Assembly: GCA_051884615.1 (NCBI GenBank)
Contig: JBJEVT010000036.1
Coordinates: 1-37,498, forward strand
Length of the DNA: 37,498 nucleotides
Direction: 5' to 3'
Source of the DNA: UBA1724 sp051884615
GTDB taxonomy: Bacteria > Verrucomicrobiota > Lentisphaeria > Oligosphaerales > Oligosphaeraceae
Shown one piece after another: positions 15,011-21,899 of this stretch (within the stretch, counting starts at the first letter, position 1; each line of letters opens with the position of its first letter). The notes under the pieces are model-generated. The model saw only the letters and a program-made list of their open reading frames with translations. It ran no database searches and was not told the DNA's origin. Both the position numbers and the translations under genes were made by a program.

Positions 15011-15241
15011 ATGGCGAAATTCATCTTTCAGTGCCCCCAGTGTGGTCAGAGCCTTGAGGCTCAGCAGGAGTGGATTGGCATGCCGACCGTCTGCCCCTAT
15101 TGCCAGAAACAGGTGACCATCGTTGCCCCCAGGGAAATCCCATGGGCGGTCAGGCGTCCGGGGCCTATCCCGGCGGCGCCCCCGCGGGCGGCCAGGCTCC
15201 CTCCGGCGCGAAAAGCACGGAGGACATCAAGCAGGGGCTGA
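15011..15241 (+). CDS. N-terminal zinc-ribbon part of a frame-split PrsW-like protease gene
   Basis: This frame starts at ATG 15011 with AGGAG at 15001-15005, the best start signal in the area. Residues 1-40 form a zinc ribbon with C8-x2-C11 and C28-x2-C31, like the short MJ0042-type ribbons found at protein N-termini in PVC bacteria. After QVTIVAP the frame turns into Pro/Arg/Ala-rich nonsense and stops at 15241. Meanwhile frame -1 continues with a natural-looking Gly/Ala/Pro linker into a membrane protease. The two halves join perfectly if one extra C is assumed in the C5 run at 15126-15130, giving a single 395-aa protein. As it stands this 76-aa product is either a truncated peptide or an artefact of a sequencing indel. 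Confidence 0.7.
   Translation: MAKFIFQCPQCGQSLEAQQEWIGMPTVCPYCQKQVTIVAPREIPWAVRRPGPIPAAPPRAARLPPARKARRTSSRG
15126..15141 (+). other. Frameshift junction at a C5 homopolymer
   Basis: The zinc-ribbon frame reads GCC CCC AGG GAA; one added C would give GCC CCC CAG GGA and continue into the PrsW frame as A-P-Q-G-N-P-M-G-G. The nearby GGGAAAT heptamer is not in the phase needed for classical -1 slippage. Sequencing or assembly indel, true mutation, and transcriptional slippage or phase variation are all open. Confidence 0.7.
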
Positions 15242-16197
15242 AGCAGGCCACGGATGCGGCGTTGAAAGGATTGGAGATGGAGAAGCTCCAGGTGAAGGGG
15301 CTCTCCGGATTCTTCGCCCAGCTCTTCAAACACCATACCTGGGATGAAGTGGAGAATCTCTGTTGCGTGGGAAGTCCCTCCACCACCCCCGCATTGACGG
15401 CCATCCCCACCACCTGGCCCACGCCCTGGCTCTTCCTCCGGGTCGCCGCGGTCACTCTTATCGCCGCTTTCCTCCTGTACTGGCGGGCGGAGGATCTGGG
15501 GCAAACGGTTATTTTCCCCTTGCTTCTCACGGGAATCGCCGGGCTGCAGTGTGCCGTGATGCTGCTCTTCTGGGAGATGAACGCCCCCCGGAACATCTCC
15601 TTGATTCAGGTGGGAAAGTGCATTGCCGTGGGTGGTTTCTTGAGTATCTTCTTCACTCTTCTCTTCTTGAAAATCTTTGGAGAATATGAGAATCCGATCT
15701 GGGCGGGGCCGGTGGAGGAGACGATGAAACTGATAGCCCTCTGCTTCTTCGCGGGAAACAAACGCTACTCCTATAAAATCAACGGTCTGATTCTGGGCGC
15801 CGCCGTGGGAACGGGATTCGCCATCCTGGAGGACGGATACTACTTCTTTGCAACTGGAGCGGAGCTGGTGATGTGGGAACGGGCGCTCTATTCCCTGGTG
15901 GGCCATGCCCTGTTCACCGCCTTGACGGGTGCCGCCTACTGGCGGGTCAAGGAGCTCCAGATTCCCCTGGTGAACCGGATCTTCAGTCCCAAGTTCCTGG
16001 TTCCCTTCATCGTGGGGGTGGGACTCCACATGTTCAACAACAGTTCTCTGTTGAAGGATGAGTTTCTTCTGAAGATCGGCATCATGTTTGTGGTGGGCTA
16101 CTTCTTTGTCCTGGTGCTGTTGCAGGAGGGATTGAAGGAGATTTGGATGCTCCAGAAGAATGTGGAGGCATCCCAAGGCGTCGCCGCCCGGCGGTAA
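15142..16197 (+). CDS. PrsW-family glutamic intramembrane protease (C-terminal part of split gene)
   Basis: This frame encodes a flexible Gly/Ala/Pro linker and about eight hydrophobic segments. It carries the PrsW family motifs (numbers for the rejoined 395-aa protein): PVEETMK (E236, E237, K240), GFAILED (E274), GHALFTALTG (H299) and GLHMFNN (H340). PrsW proteases cut single-pass membrane proteins within or near the membrane; in Bacillus subtilis the target is an anti-sigma factor. ATG 15142 is only the first plausible internal start and has no ribosome site; ATG 15070 lies in the overlapped ribbon frame. The real start is more likely 15011 through a frame correction at the C5 run. The tolC-like gene follows at 16327. 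Confidence 0.75.
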   Translation: MGGQASGAYPGGAPAGGQAPSGAKSTEDIKQGLKQATDAALKGLEMEKLQVKGLSGFFAQLFKHHTWDEVENLCCVGSPSTTPALTAIPTTWPTPWLFLRVAAVTLIAAFLLYWRAEDLGQTVIFPLLLTGIAGLQCAVMLLFWEMNAPRNISLIQVGKCIAVGGFLSIFFTLLFLKIFGEYENPIWAGPVEETMKLIALCFFAGNKRYSYKINGLILGAAVGTGFAILEDGYYFFATGAELVMWERALYSLVGHALFTALTGAAYWRVKELQIPLVNRIFSPKFLVPFIVGVGLHMFNNSSLLKDEFLLKIGIMFVVGYFFVLVLLQEGLKEIWMLQKNVEASQGVAARR

Positions 16198-16326
16198 GCC
16201 GGCTCCTTGAGGGGGGATTATAGGAAGAGAGGGGGGGGAAGGGGCAGAATCCCCGGGATAGGCTATCTTTTCCCCTGGCCTTTTTCCCTGTCTGCCCTCT
16301 TCGCATTTTCCCTCCTCTCCTTCCTC

Positions 16327-17931
16327 ATGCCCCGATTTTCCCGTCTTCTTCCCTTGTGCGGTGTCCTGCTTCTGCTGGGGGCATGCACCACGGAGCAGCG
16401 TCTGGCGCGGTTGGACGGGAATGTGGCCCGGCTTTTGAGGGAGGCCACGGCGCCTGCCCTGGGGGAGGGGGCGACGCCGGAGGTTTTGTCCATTGACGCC
16501 TATCGTCCCTGGCGTCCCGGGGAGGGGGAGGAGGCGGGGGTTTCCCTGGATTTGCAGGGGGCTTTGGAGTTGGCCGCCAAGCACAGCCGGAGTTACCAGA
16601 ACGCCCGGGAGACCCTGTATCAGAGCGCCCTTTCCCTGGTGGCGCAGCAGCATCTTTGGGCGTGGAATCCCACCCACAACCTGTCCACTCTCTTCCGCAC
16701 CCGGCAGAGTCCGTCCTCGGAGAGCGTCTTCTCCACGGAGGAATCCCTGGGATTCTCCCGGCGCCTGGCGGCGGGGGGACGGCTCACAGGCTCCCTGGCC
16801 CTCTCCACTTTGCGATATTGCAGCGGGGACCGTTCGGTGAACATGGGGACCCTGGCCTCCCTGACGCTGACCCAGCCCCTGCTGGCCGGCTCGGGCCGGC
16901 TGGTGGCACGGGAAGCCCTCACCCAGGCGGAACGAAATCTGATCTACGCCCTCCGCAACTATGTGCGCACCCGGAAATCCCTGCTCCTGGACATCGCGGA
17001 GAAATACTACAATGTGCTGAACGCCGAGGCCGATCTCCAGATCGGGGAGATGAGCTACGAGAGCCTGAAGTATTCCCAGGAACGCTCCCTGGCCATGAGC
17101 GAGGGCGGGCGGGTCACCCAGATCGATGTGGACCAGGCGCGGCAGCGCCTGCTGACGGCGGAATCCAATCTGGTCTCCTACCGGGAGGCCATCCAGAATG
17201 CCAAGGACACCCTGAAGGTGGCGCTTGCCATCCCCCTGGAGACGGAACTCTCCGTCAGCCAGGAGGATCTGGCGATCCTCCTCACCTCGCCCCTGCCGGA
17301 ACCCTCCTTCTCCCTGGAGGAGGCGGTTGCCAGGGCCCTGGAGCACCGCCTGGATCTGGCCAATGCCCGGGATTCCCTGGAGGACGCCCGACGGGCCGTG
17401 GAGATCGCACGGGATGACATGGGGATGAAACTGGACTTGACCCTCTCCGCCAGCGCCCGGGGCACCCAGGGAAACCGCCTCCACGCCCCCCGGGCGGGCA
17501 AGGCGGAATACTCCGCCGGCCTGGAGGCGGATCTCCCCCTGGACCGCACCACCGAGGCCATCGCCCTGCGACGCGCCATGATCGCCCTGGGACGCCAGGA
17601 ACGGGAGCTGGCGCAGAGCCAGGAGGAGGTGACCCAGTCCCTTCGCCGCACCTGGAACACCCTGCGCTCCTATCGGCAGCGCATCGCCATCCAGAAACTC
17701 TCCGTCACCCTGGCGGAAAAACGCGTGGAGAACACCCGGATGCTCTTCGAGGACGGCCGCATCGCCATCCGGGAATACCTGGATGCCCAGGACGACCTCT
17801 CCAATGCCCGAAATTCCCTGACGCGGCAGCTGGTCAGCAACCGCATCTGCTGGCTCCAGCTCCTCCATCAGCTGGAGGAACTGCCCGTGGACCCCGATAC
17901 CCTCTGGTGCGCCCAGATGGAAATGCGCTGA
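16327..17931 (+). CDS. TolC-family outer-membrane efflux lipoprotein
   Basis: The 534-aa product is an outer-membrane factor of the TolC/OprM type, the exit duct of a tripartite exporter. The start is set at ATG 16327 because a lipoprotein signal follows at once (basic MPRFSR, hydrophobic core, lipobox LLGAC with Cys at 20); no Shine-Dalgarno is visible and the leader is pyrimidine-rich. The mature part has the two-fold repeat of long helices expected of the family, with segments such as LDLQGALELAAKHSRSYQNA and LEEAVARALEHRLDLANA. The macA-like gene starts 28 nt downstream and the macB pair follows with overlapping starts, so this is the first gene of an efflux operon. Confidence 0.88.
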   Translation: MPRFSRLLPLCGVLLLLGACTTEQRLARLDGNVARLLREATAPALGEGATPEVLSIDAYRPWRPGEGEEAGVSLDLQGALELAAKHSRSYQNARETLYQSALSLVAQQHLWAWNPTHNLSTLFRTRQSPSSESVFSTEESLGFSRRLAAGGRLTGSLALSTLRYCSGDRSVNMGTLASLTLTQPLLAGSGRLVAREALTQAERNLIYALRNYVRTRKSLLLDIAEKYYNVLNAEADLQIGEMSYESLKYSQERSLAMSEGGRVTQIDVDQARQRLLTAESNLVSYREAIQNAKDTLKVALAIPLETELSVSQEDLAILLTSPLPEPSFSLEEAVARALEHRLDLANARDSLEDARRAVEIARDDMGMKLDLTLSASARGTQGNRLHAPRAGKAEYSAGLEADLPLDRTTEAIALRRAMIALGRQERELAQSQEEVTQSLRRTWNTLRSYRQRIAIQKLSVTLAEKRVENTRMLFEDGRIAIREYLDAQDDLSNARNSLTRQLVSNRICWLQLLHQLEELPVDPDTLWCAQMEMR

Positions 17932-17959
17932 TTCTCCCCCCATCCCAGGAAACGACACC

Positions 17960-19510
17960 ATGGCACGCCTCCCCCTCGCCTTCGCCCTCTCTCTCCTCCT
18001 GGCCCTTCTGGGCGCCTCCTGCCGCCGCAACGGGCCCGGCGCCGGACAGGAACTCTATTCCGTCACCCGGGGGGCGCTGGACATCACGGTGCTGGCAAGC
18101 GGCAGCGTGGAGACGGCCCGCTCCACCAACATCCTCCAGAAGGTGGGCAAGCCCGCCAAGATTGTCACCATTGTCCCGGAGGGGACGCTGGTGACGGAGG
18201 AGGATGTGGCGAAGGGGACGGTGCTGGTGCAGTTTGACGCCAAGGACATGGAGGACCAGCTCTACGAGCGGCAGACCGCCTATGAAAACGCCGAAGCCTC
18301 CGCGGTGACGGCGGAGGAGACCCTCGCCATCCAGATCTCCGACAACGAAAGCAATATCCGGAAGGCGGAATTGGAGGTGCTGTATGCCCACAGCGACCTG
18401 CGGAAGCTGGTGGGGGACCGGCTGGCCGCCACCTTCTCCGACCAGGAGCCCCGGGATATTCCCGCCCTGCTGAACCATCCCGACCTGGACGGCACCGCAA
18501 AGTTGAACCTCACCACCTATCTGAGCGACATCGAGCTTGCCCAGACCAAGCTGAACCGGGCGGAACAGACCCTGGAATACACCCGGAAGCTCTACGAAAA
18601 GCAATTCGTCAGCAAGAACGATTTTGAGAACGACCAGCTGGATGTGCAGTCCCAGACCAAGTCCCTGGAGGCAACCCGGGGCAAATACGAGATTTTCCGG
18701 CGGTTTGACTTCGAGAAGGACTTTCAGAAGGCGTGGGCCACCTGGCAGGAGTCCCGCCGTTCCCTGGAGCGTGCCCAGGCCAACGCCAAGATTCGCCTCA
18801 CCACGGCGGAATCCAAGCTGCGCACCGCCCGGCAGACTCTGGCCCAGGCGAGGAAACGCCTGGAGGAAGCCCAGGAGGCCCTCAAAAACTGCACCATCAC
18901 CGCCACCATGACCGGAATGGTGGTCTATCCCAAATTGCCCCGGTGGGACACCAGCGGCCCCATCCAGCCGGGCAAGGAGATCCGCAACGAGCAGGTGGTC
19001 TTCACCCTGCCGGACCTTTCCCAGATGCAGGTGAAGGTCTCCATTCCCGAAGCCCAGATCGATGTGCTGGAAGTCGCCCAGACCGCCCGCATCACCCTGG
19101 ACGCCCTCCCGGGCAAGACCTTCTCCGGAAAGCTCTCCAGCAAGGGCATTCTTCCCAGCGCCGAGGATGAATGGCTGAATCCGGACACCAAGGTCTACAC
19201 GGTGAAGATCGACTTCGACGAATCCGGGAGCCATCTGCGCCCCGGCATGACCGCCACCGTGGAAATCCTCATCCGTCGTCTGGAGGATGTGCTCTTCGTG
19301 CCCATCCAGGCGGTGCAGACCGACGGGGAGGGACGCCATCGCTGCATCCTGGCCAGCGGGGAGAGCCGCCTGGTGTCCCTGGGGGAGCGGAACCGCTCCT
19401 TCGTGGAGGTGCGCCAGGGGCTGGAGGCGGGGGAGCAGATTCTCATGTGCCCTCCGGAGGCTTCGGGGGAGCGGGAGGAGGCCGCCGGCGGGGAGGAACC
19501 CGCCCCATGA
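17960..19510 (+). CDS. macA: MacA/HlyD-family periplasmic adaptor lipoprotein
   Basis: The 516-aa product is a membrane-fusion protein linking an inner-membrane transporter to the TolC-like duct. Its N-terminus is a lipoprotein signal (hydrophobic core, lipobox LGASC). A barrel-sandwich half (GSVETARSTNI...VTIVPEGTLV) precedes a long alpha-helical hairpin at about 80-315, where LEYTRKLYEKQFVSKNDFEN is the typical turn region. The second sandwich half (ITATMTGMVVYP) and beta-barrel domains follow, ending in an acidic tail. The hairpin is longer than in E. coli MacA, and the E/A/G-rich end is extra. AGGAAA at 17948-17953 supports the start. Its stop overlaps the next start as ATGA, a sign of translational coupling. 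Confidence 0.9.
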   Translation: MARLPLAFALSLLLALLGASCRRNGPGAGQELYSVTRGALDITVLASGSVETARSTNILQKVGKPAKIVTIVPEGTLVTEEDVAKGTVLVQFDAKDMEDQLYERQTAYENAEASAVTAEETLAIQISDNESNIRKAELEVLYAHSDLRKLVGDRLAATFSDQEPRDIPALLNHPDLDGTAKLNLTTYLSDIELAQTKLNRAEQTLEYTRKLYEKQFVSKNDFENDQLDVQSQTKSLEATRGKYEIFRRFDFEKDFQKAWATWQESRRSLERAQANAKIRLTTAESKLRTARQTLAQARKRLEEAQEALKNCTITATMTGMVVYPKLPRWDTSGPIQPGKEIRNEQVVFTLPDLSQMQVKVSIPEAQIDVLEVAQTARITLDALPGKTFSGKLSSKGILPSAEDEWLNPDTKVYTVKIDFDESGSHLRPGMTATVEILIRRLEDVLFVPIQAVQTDGEGRHRCILASGESRLVSLGERNRSFVEVRQGLEAGEQILMCPPEASGEREEAAGGEEPAP

Positions 19511-20232
19511 GCGCGGCGGCGGAACAATCTTCCTCCGCTGGAGCCTACTCCCGGGAAGTGCTGCGGGTGGAGGATTTGCGGAAGGAGTTCCCCATGGGGG
19601 ACACGGTGGTGCGTGCCCTGTGCGGCATCTCCTTCGCCATGGAGAAGGGAGACTATCTCTCCATCATGGGCACGTCGGGCTCCGGGAAATCCACCCTTTT
19701 GAGCATCCTGGGCTGCCTGGACATCCCCTCCTCCGGGGAGTATTACCTGGAGGGGGTGAATGTCTCCCGGATGAACGACCGTCAGCTCTCCCATGTGCGG
19801 GGCTGCAAGTTCGGCTTCGTCTTCCAGTCCTTCAATCTGATTCCCCAGCTGACGGTGCTGGAGAACATCGAGGTGCCTCTCTTCTACCAGGGATGGCGGG
19901 AGGAGGAGAGCCGGCGCCGCTCCCGGGAGCTGGCGCGGATGGTGGGCCTGGAGCACCGCATGGGACACCGCCCCGCGGAACTCTCCGGAGGCCAGCGGCA
20001 ACGGGTGGCCATCGCCCGCGCCCTGGCCAACGATCCCGCCATGATCTTCGCCGACGAACCCACCGGAAATCTGGACCACGCCACCGGTCTGGAAATCATG
20101 CGGGTGCTGGATGACCTGGCCGCCCAGGGACGCTCCATCATCCTGGTGACCCATGAACGCGCCATCGCCGAACACGCCGGACGCATCCTCTGGCTGCAGG
20201 ACGGCGCCATCGCCAAGGACGAAAGACGATGA
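19507..20232 (+). CDS. macB: MacB/LolD-type ABC transporter ATP-binding protein
   Basis: The 241-aa ATPase powers the MacB-type exporter. It has Walker A GTSGSGKS (55-62), the Q-loop FVFQSFNLIPQLTVLENIEVPL, the signature LSGGQ (159-163), Walker B with ADEPTGNLD (D183, E184) and the H-loop VTHE. This is the MacB/LolD/FtsE branch. In E. coli MacB the ATPase and permease are one chain; here they are separate genes that overlap by ATGA on both sides (with macA at 19507 and with the permease at 20229). A few extra residues (about 18) precede the usual start of the fold. Confidence 0.93.
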   Translation: MSAAAEQSSSAGAYSREVLRVEDLRKEFPMGDTVVRALCGISFAMEKGDYLSIMGTSGSGKSTLLSILGCLDIPSSGEYYLEGVNVSRMNDRQLSHVRGCKFGFVFQSFNLIPQLTVLENIEVPLFYQGWREEESRRRSRELARMVGLEHRMGHRPAELSGGQRQRVAIARALANDPAMIFADEPTGNLDHATGLEIMRVLDDLAAQGRSIILVTHERAIAEHAGRILWLQDGAIAKDERR

Positions 20233-21521
20233 GCCCCCTCTTCTACAATTTTCGCCGCATCGTCCGCCTGGGCATGGAAAGCATTGTGGAGCACAAGCTC
20301 CGCAGCTTCCTGACCATGCTGGGCATCATCTTCGGCGTGGGCAGCGTCATCGGCATGCTGGCCATCGGCGAGGGCGCCTCCCACGAGGCCCGGGAGCAGA
20401 TCCGCAGCCTGGGCAGCAAGAACATCATCATCCGCTCCGTGAAACCCCCGGAGGACGGGGGCGGCAAGGGACGGGGAATGCGCTCCCTGCTGACCTCCTA
20501 TGGCTTGAAATACAACGACGCCCTGCGCCTCCGGGAACTCTTCCCCCGGGTCCAGATCCACATCCCCGCCCGGGAAATCCAGGGCAGGGCGCGCCACGGG
20601 GAGAATTCCCTGCCCGTGAGAATCATCGGCACCGTCCCCTGGGCCATCCCCCATCCCCGGGAAAACATGCACCGGGGACGCTTCCTGGACGCCCGGGATG
20701 TCCGCGACATGGAGAATGTGGTGGTGCTCAGCCATGAGGCGGCCCGACGCCTCTTCCCCCTGACGCCTCCCCTGGGAAGGAATCTCTATCTGGGGGAGCA
20801 GGCCTACCAGGTGATCGGCATCCTGAAGGCGCCGGAGGGGGAAAAGGGCGGCTCCGGCTCCTCCCAGGGACAGGCGCGGGAAATCCATCCGGTCTACATC
20901 CCCATCACCTCCGCCCGCCGTCGCTTCGGGGAGGTGATCATGAACCGGGAGAGCGGCTCCATGACCCTGGAGAAGGTGGAGCTGCACCAGCTGACCTTGA
21001 CCGCCCCCACGGAGGAGGAGGTGATTCCCCTGGTGGCGGCGGTTCGCCGCGCCTTGCAGCAGACCCATCGAAAGACCGATTTCGAGCTGACAGTGCCCCT
21101 GGAGCTCCTGCGCCAGGCGGAACAGACCAAGCGCATCTTCAACGTGGTCCTGGGAAGCATCGCCGCCATCAGCCTTCTGGTGGGCGGCATCGGCATCATG
21201 AACATCATGCTGGCCAACGTGACGGAACGCACCCGGGAAATCGGAATCCGCCGCGCCCTGGGGGCCACCCGGGGGCATATCGTGGTGCAATTCCTCACGG
21301 AGGCGCTGCTCCTCTCCCTGTGCGGCGGCGTCCTGGGAATCGGCCTGGGGATTGCCGTGCCCAAGGCGGTGACCCGCCTGGCGGGGCTCACCACCCTGAT
21401 TCAGCCGGATTCCATTCTCCTGGCTTTCTCCATCTCCCTGATGACCGGCGTGGTCTTCGGCATCTATCCCGCCATCCGCGCCTCCCGGCTCTCTCCCATG
21501 GAAGCCCTGCGCCACGAATAG
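20229..21521 (+). CDS. macB: MacB/FtsX-family ABC transporter permease
   Basis: The 430-aa permease has the four-helix MacB layout: one segment near 25-47 (LTMLGIIFGVGSVIGMLAIG), a large periplasmic MacB_PCD domain (about 48-300), and three C-terminal segments. The hallmark GGIGIMNIMLANVTERTREIGIRRALGA lies between the second and third segments, and the chain ends PMEALRHE as usual in the family. MacB transporters do not carry substrate through the membrane; they drive periplasmic substrates through TolC by mechanotransmission. Substrates range from peptides and lipopeptides to macrolides and cannot be told here. Its start overlaps the ATPase stop. Confidence 0.92.
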   Translation: MSPLFYNFRRIVRLGMESIVEHKLRSFLTMLGIIFGVGSVIGMLAIGEGASHEAREQIRSLGSKNIIIRSVKPPEDGGGKGRGMRSLLTSYGLKYNDALRLRELFPRVQIHIPAREIQGRARHGENSLPVRIIGTVPWAIPHPRENMHRGRFLDARDVRDMENVVVLSHEAARRLFPLTPPLGRNLYLGEQAYQVIGILKAPEGEKGGSGSSQGQAREIHPVYIPITSARRRFGEVIMNRESGSMTLEKVELHQLTLTAPTEEEVIPLVAAVRRALQQTHRKTDFELTVPLELLRQAEQTKRIFNVVLGSIAAISLLVGGIGIMNIMLANVTERTREIGIRRALGATRGHIVVQFLTEALLLSLCGGVLGIGLGIAVPKAVTRLAGLTTLIQPDSILLAFSISLMTGVVFGIYPAIRASRLSPMEALRHE

Positions 21522-21563
21522 CCCCGGAAGGGGAAGGCGAGGGGGAAAAAATATTTTGTGCTG

Positions 21564-21648
21564 TGGTGCGAGAGGCGGGACTCGAACCCGCACGCCGTAA
21601 GGCACGAGAACCTAAATCTCGGGCGTCTGCCAATTTCGCCACTCTCGC
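21564..21648 (-). tRNA. tRNA-Leu (anticodon UAG)
   Basis: Read on the minus strand this is an 85-nt class II tRNA. The acceptor GCGAGAG pairs with CTCTCGC, followed by discriminator A and an encoded CCA. The D-arm has GGCGAAATTGGCAGACGC. The anticodon stem CGAGA/TCTCG closes loop TTTAGGT with anticodon TAG. A long variable arm TGCC-TTAC-GGCG and a T-arm GCGGG-TTCGAGT-CCCGC complete it. Confidence 0.95.
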
Positions 21649-21685
21649 CCAGGGAAAGACCAGGGAGGAATCTGCTTCCTTTGCC

Positions 21686-21721
21686 AAAAAAAACCCCCGG
21701 ACCGATGATGATCCGGGGGTT
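21686..21721 (-). terminator. Intrinsic terminator-like hairpin between the two tRNA-Leu genes
   Basis: On the minus strand a perfect 10-bp stem (21721-21712 with 21701-21692), a 10-nt loop and eight T form a strong terminator after tRNA-Leu(CAG). The next tRNA starts about 40 nt further on without an evident promoter. Confidence 0.85.
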
Positions 21722-21728
21722 CAACATT

Positions 21729-21815
21729 TGGTACCAGAGAAAGGACTTGAACCTTCACGAGCGTAAGCCCACTGCGACCTGAACGCAGCGCGTCTGCCAA
21801 TTCCGCCACTCTGGC
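21729..21815 (-). tRNA. tRNA-Leu (anticodon CAG)
   Basis: On the minus strand this is an 87-nt class II tRNA with encoded CCA. The acceptor GCCAGAG pairs with CTCTGGT (first pair G-U). The D-arm has GGCGGAATTGGCAGACGC. The anticodon stem CTGCG/CGCAG closes TTCAGGT, anticodon CAG. A long variable arm is followed by a T-arm with TTCAAGT. It lies 80 nt upstream of the UAG isoacceptor. Confidence 0.95.
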
Positions 21816-21830
21816 TTGGAAAACGGCCCT

Positions 21831-21858
21831 ACTTTAAGCCCGCTTTTGCGCTTTTCAA
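21831..21858 (-). promoter_or_regulatory. Promoter of the tRNA-Leu genes
   Basis: On the minus strand TTGAAA (21858-21853), a 16-bp spacer and TAAAGT (21836-21831) place the start near 21824, about nine bases before tRNA-Leu(CAG). The -35 lies inside a short hairpin, and another 8-bp stem (GGCGGGAA/TTCCCGCC) just upstream may help end the ATPase transcript. Confidence 0.6.
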
Positions 21859-21899
21859 GCGGGCCGGGCGGGAATTTTGAAGATTTCTTCCCGCCAGGC

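Noticed and set aside
15132..15138. GGGAAAT as a classical -1 programmed frameshift site
   Set aside because: Its phase is wrong: the zero-frame codons here are AGG GAA ATC, so the heptamer does not fit X XXY YYZ. The C5 run is the better explanation.
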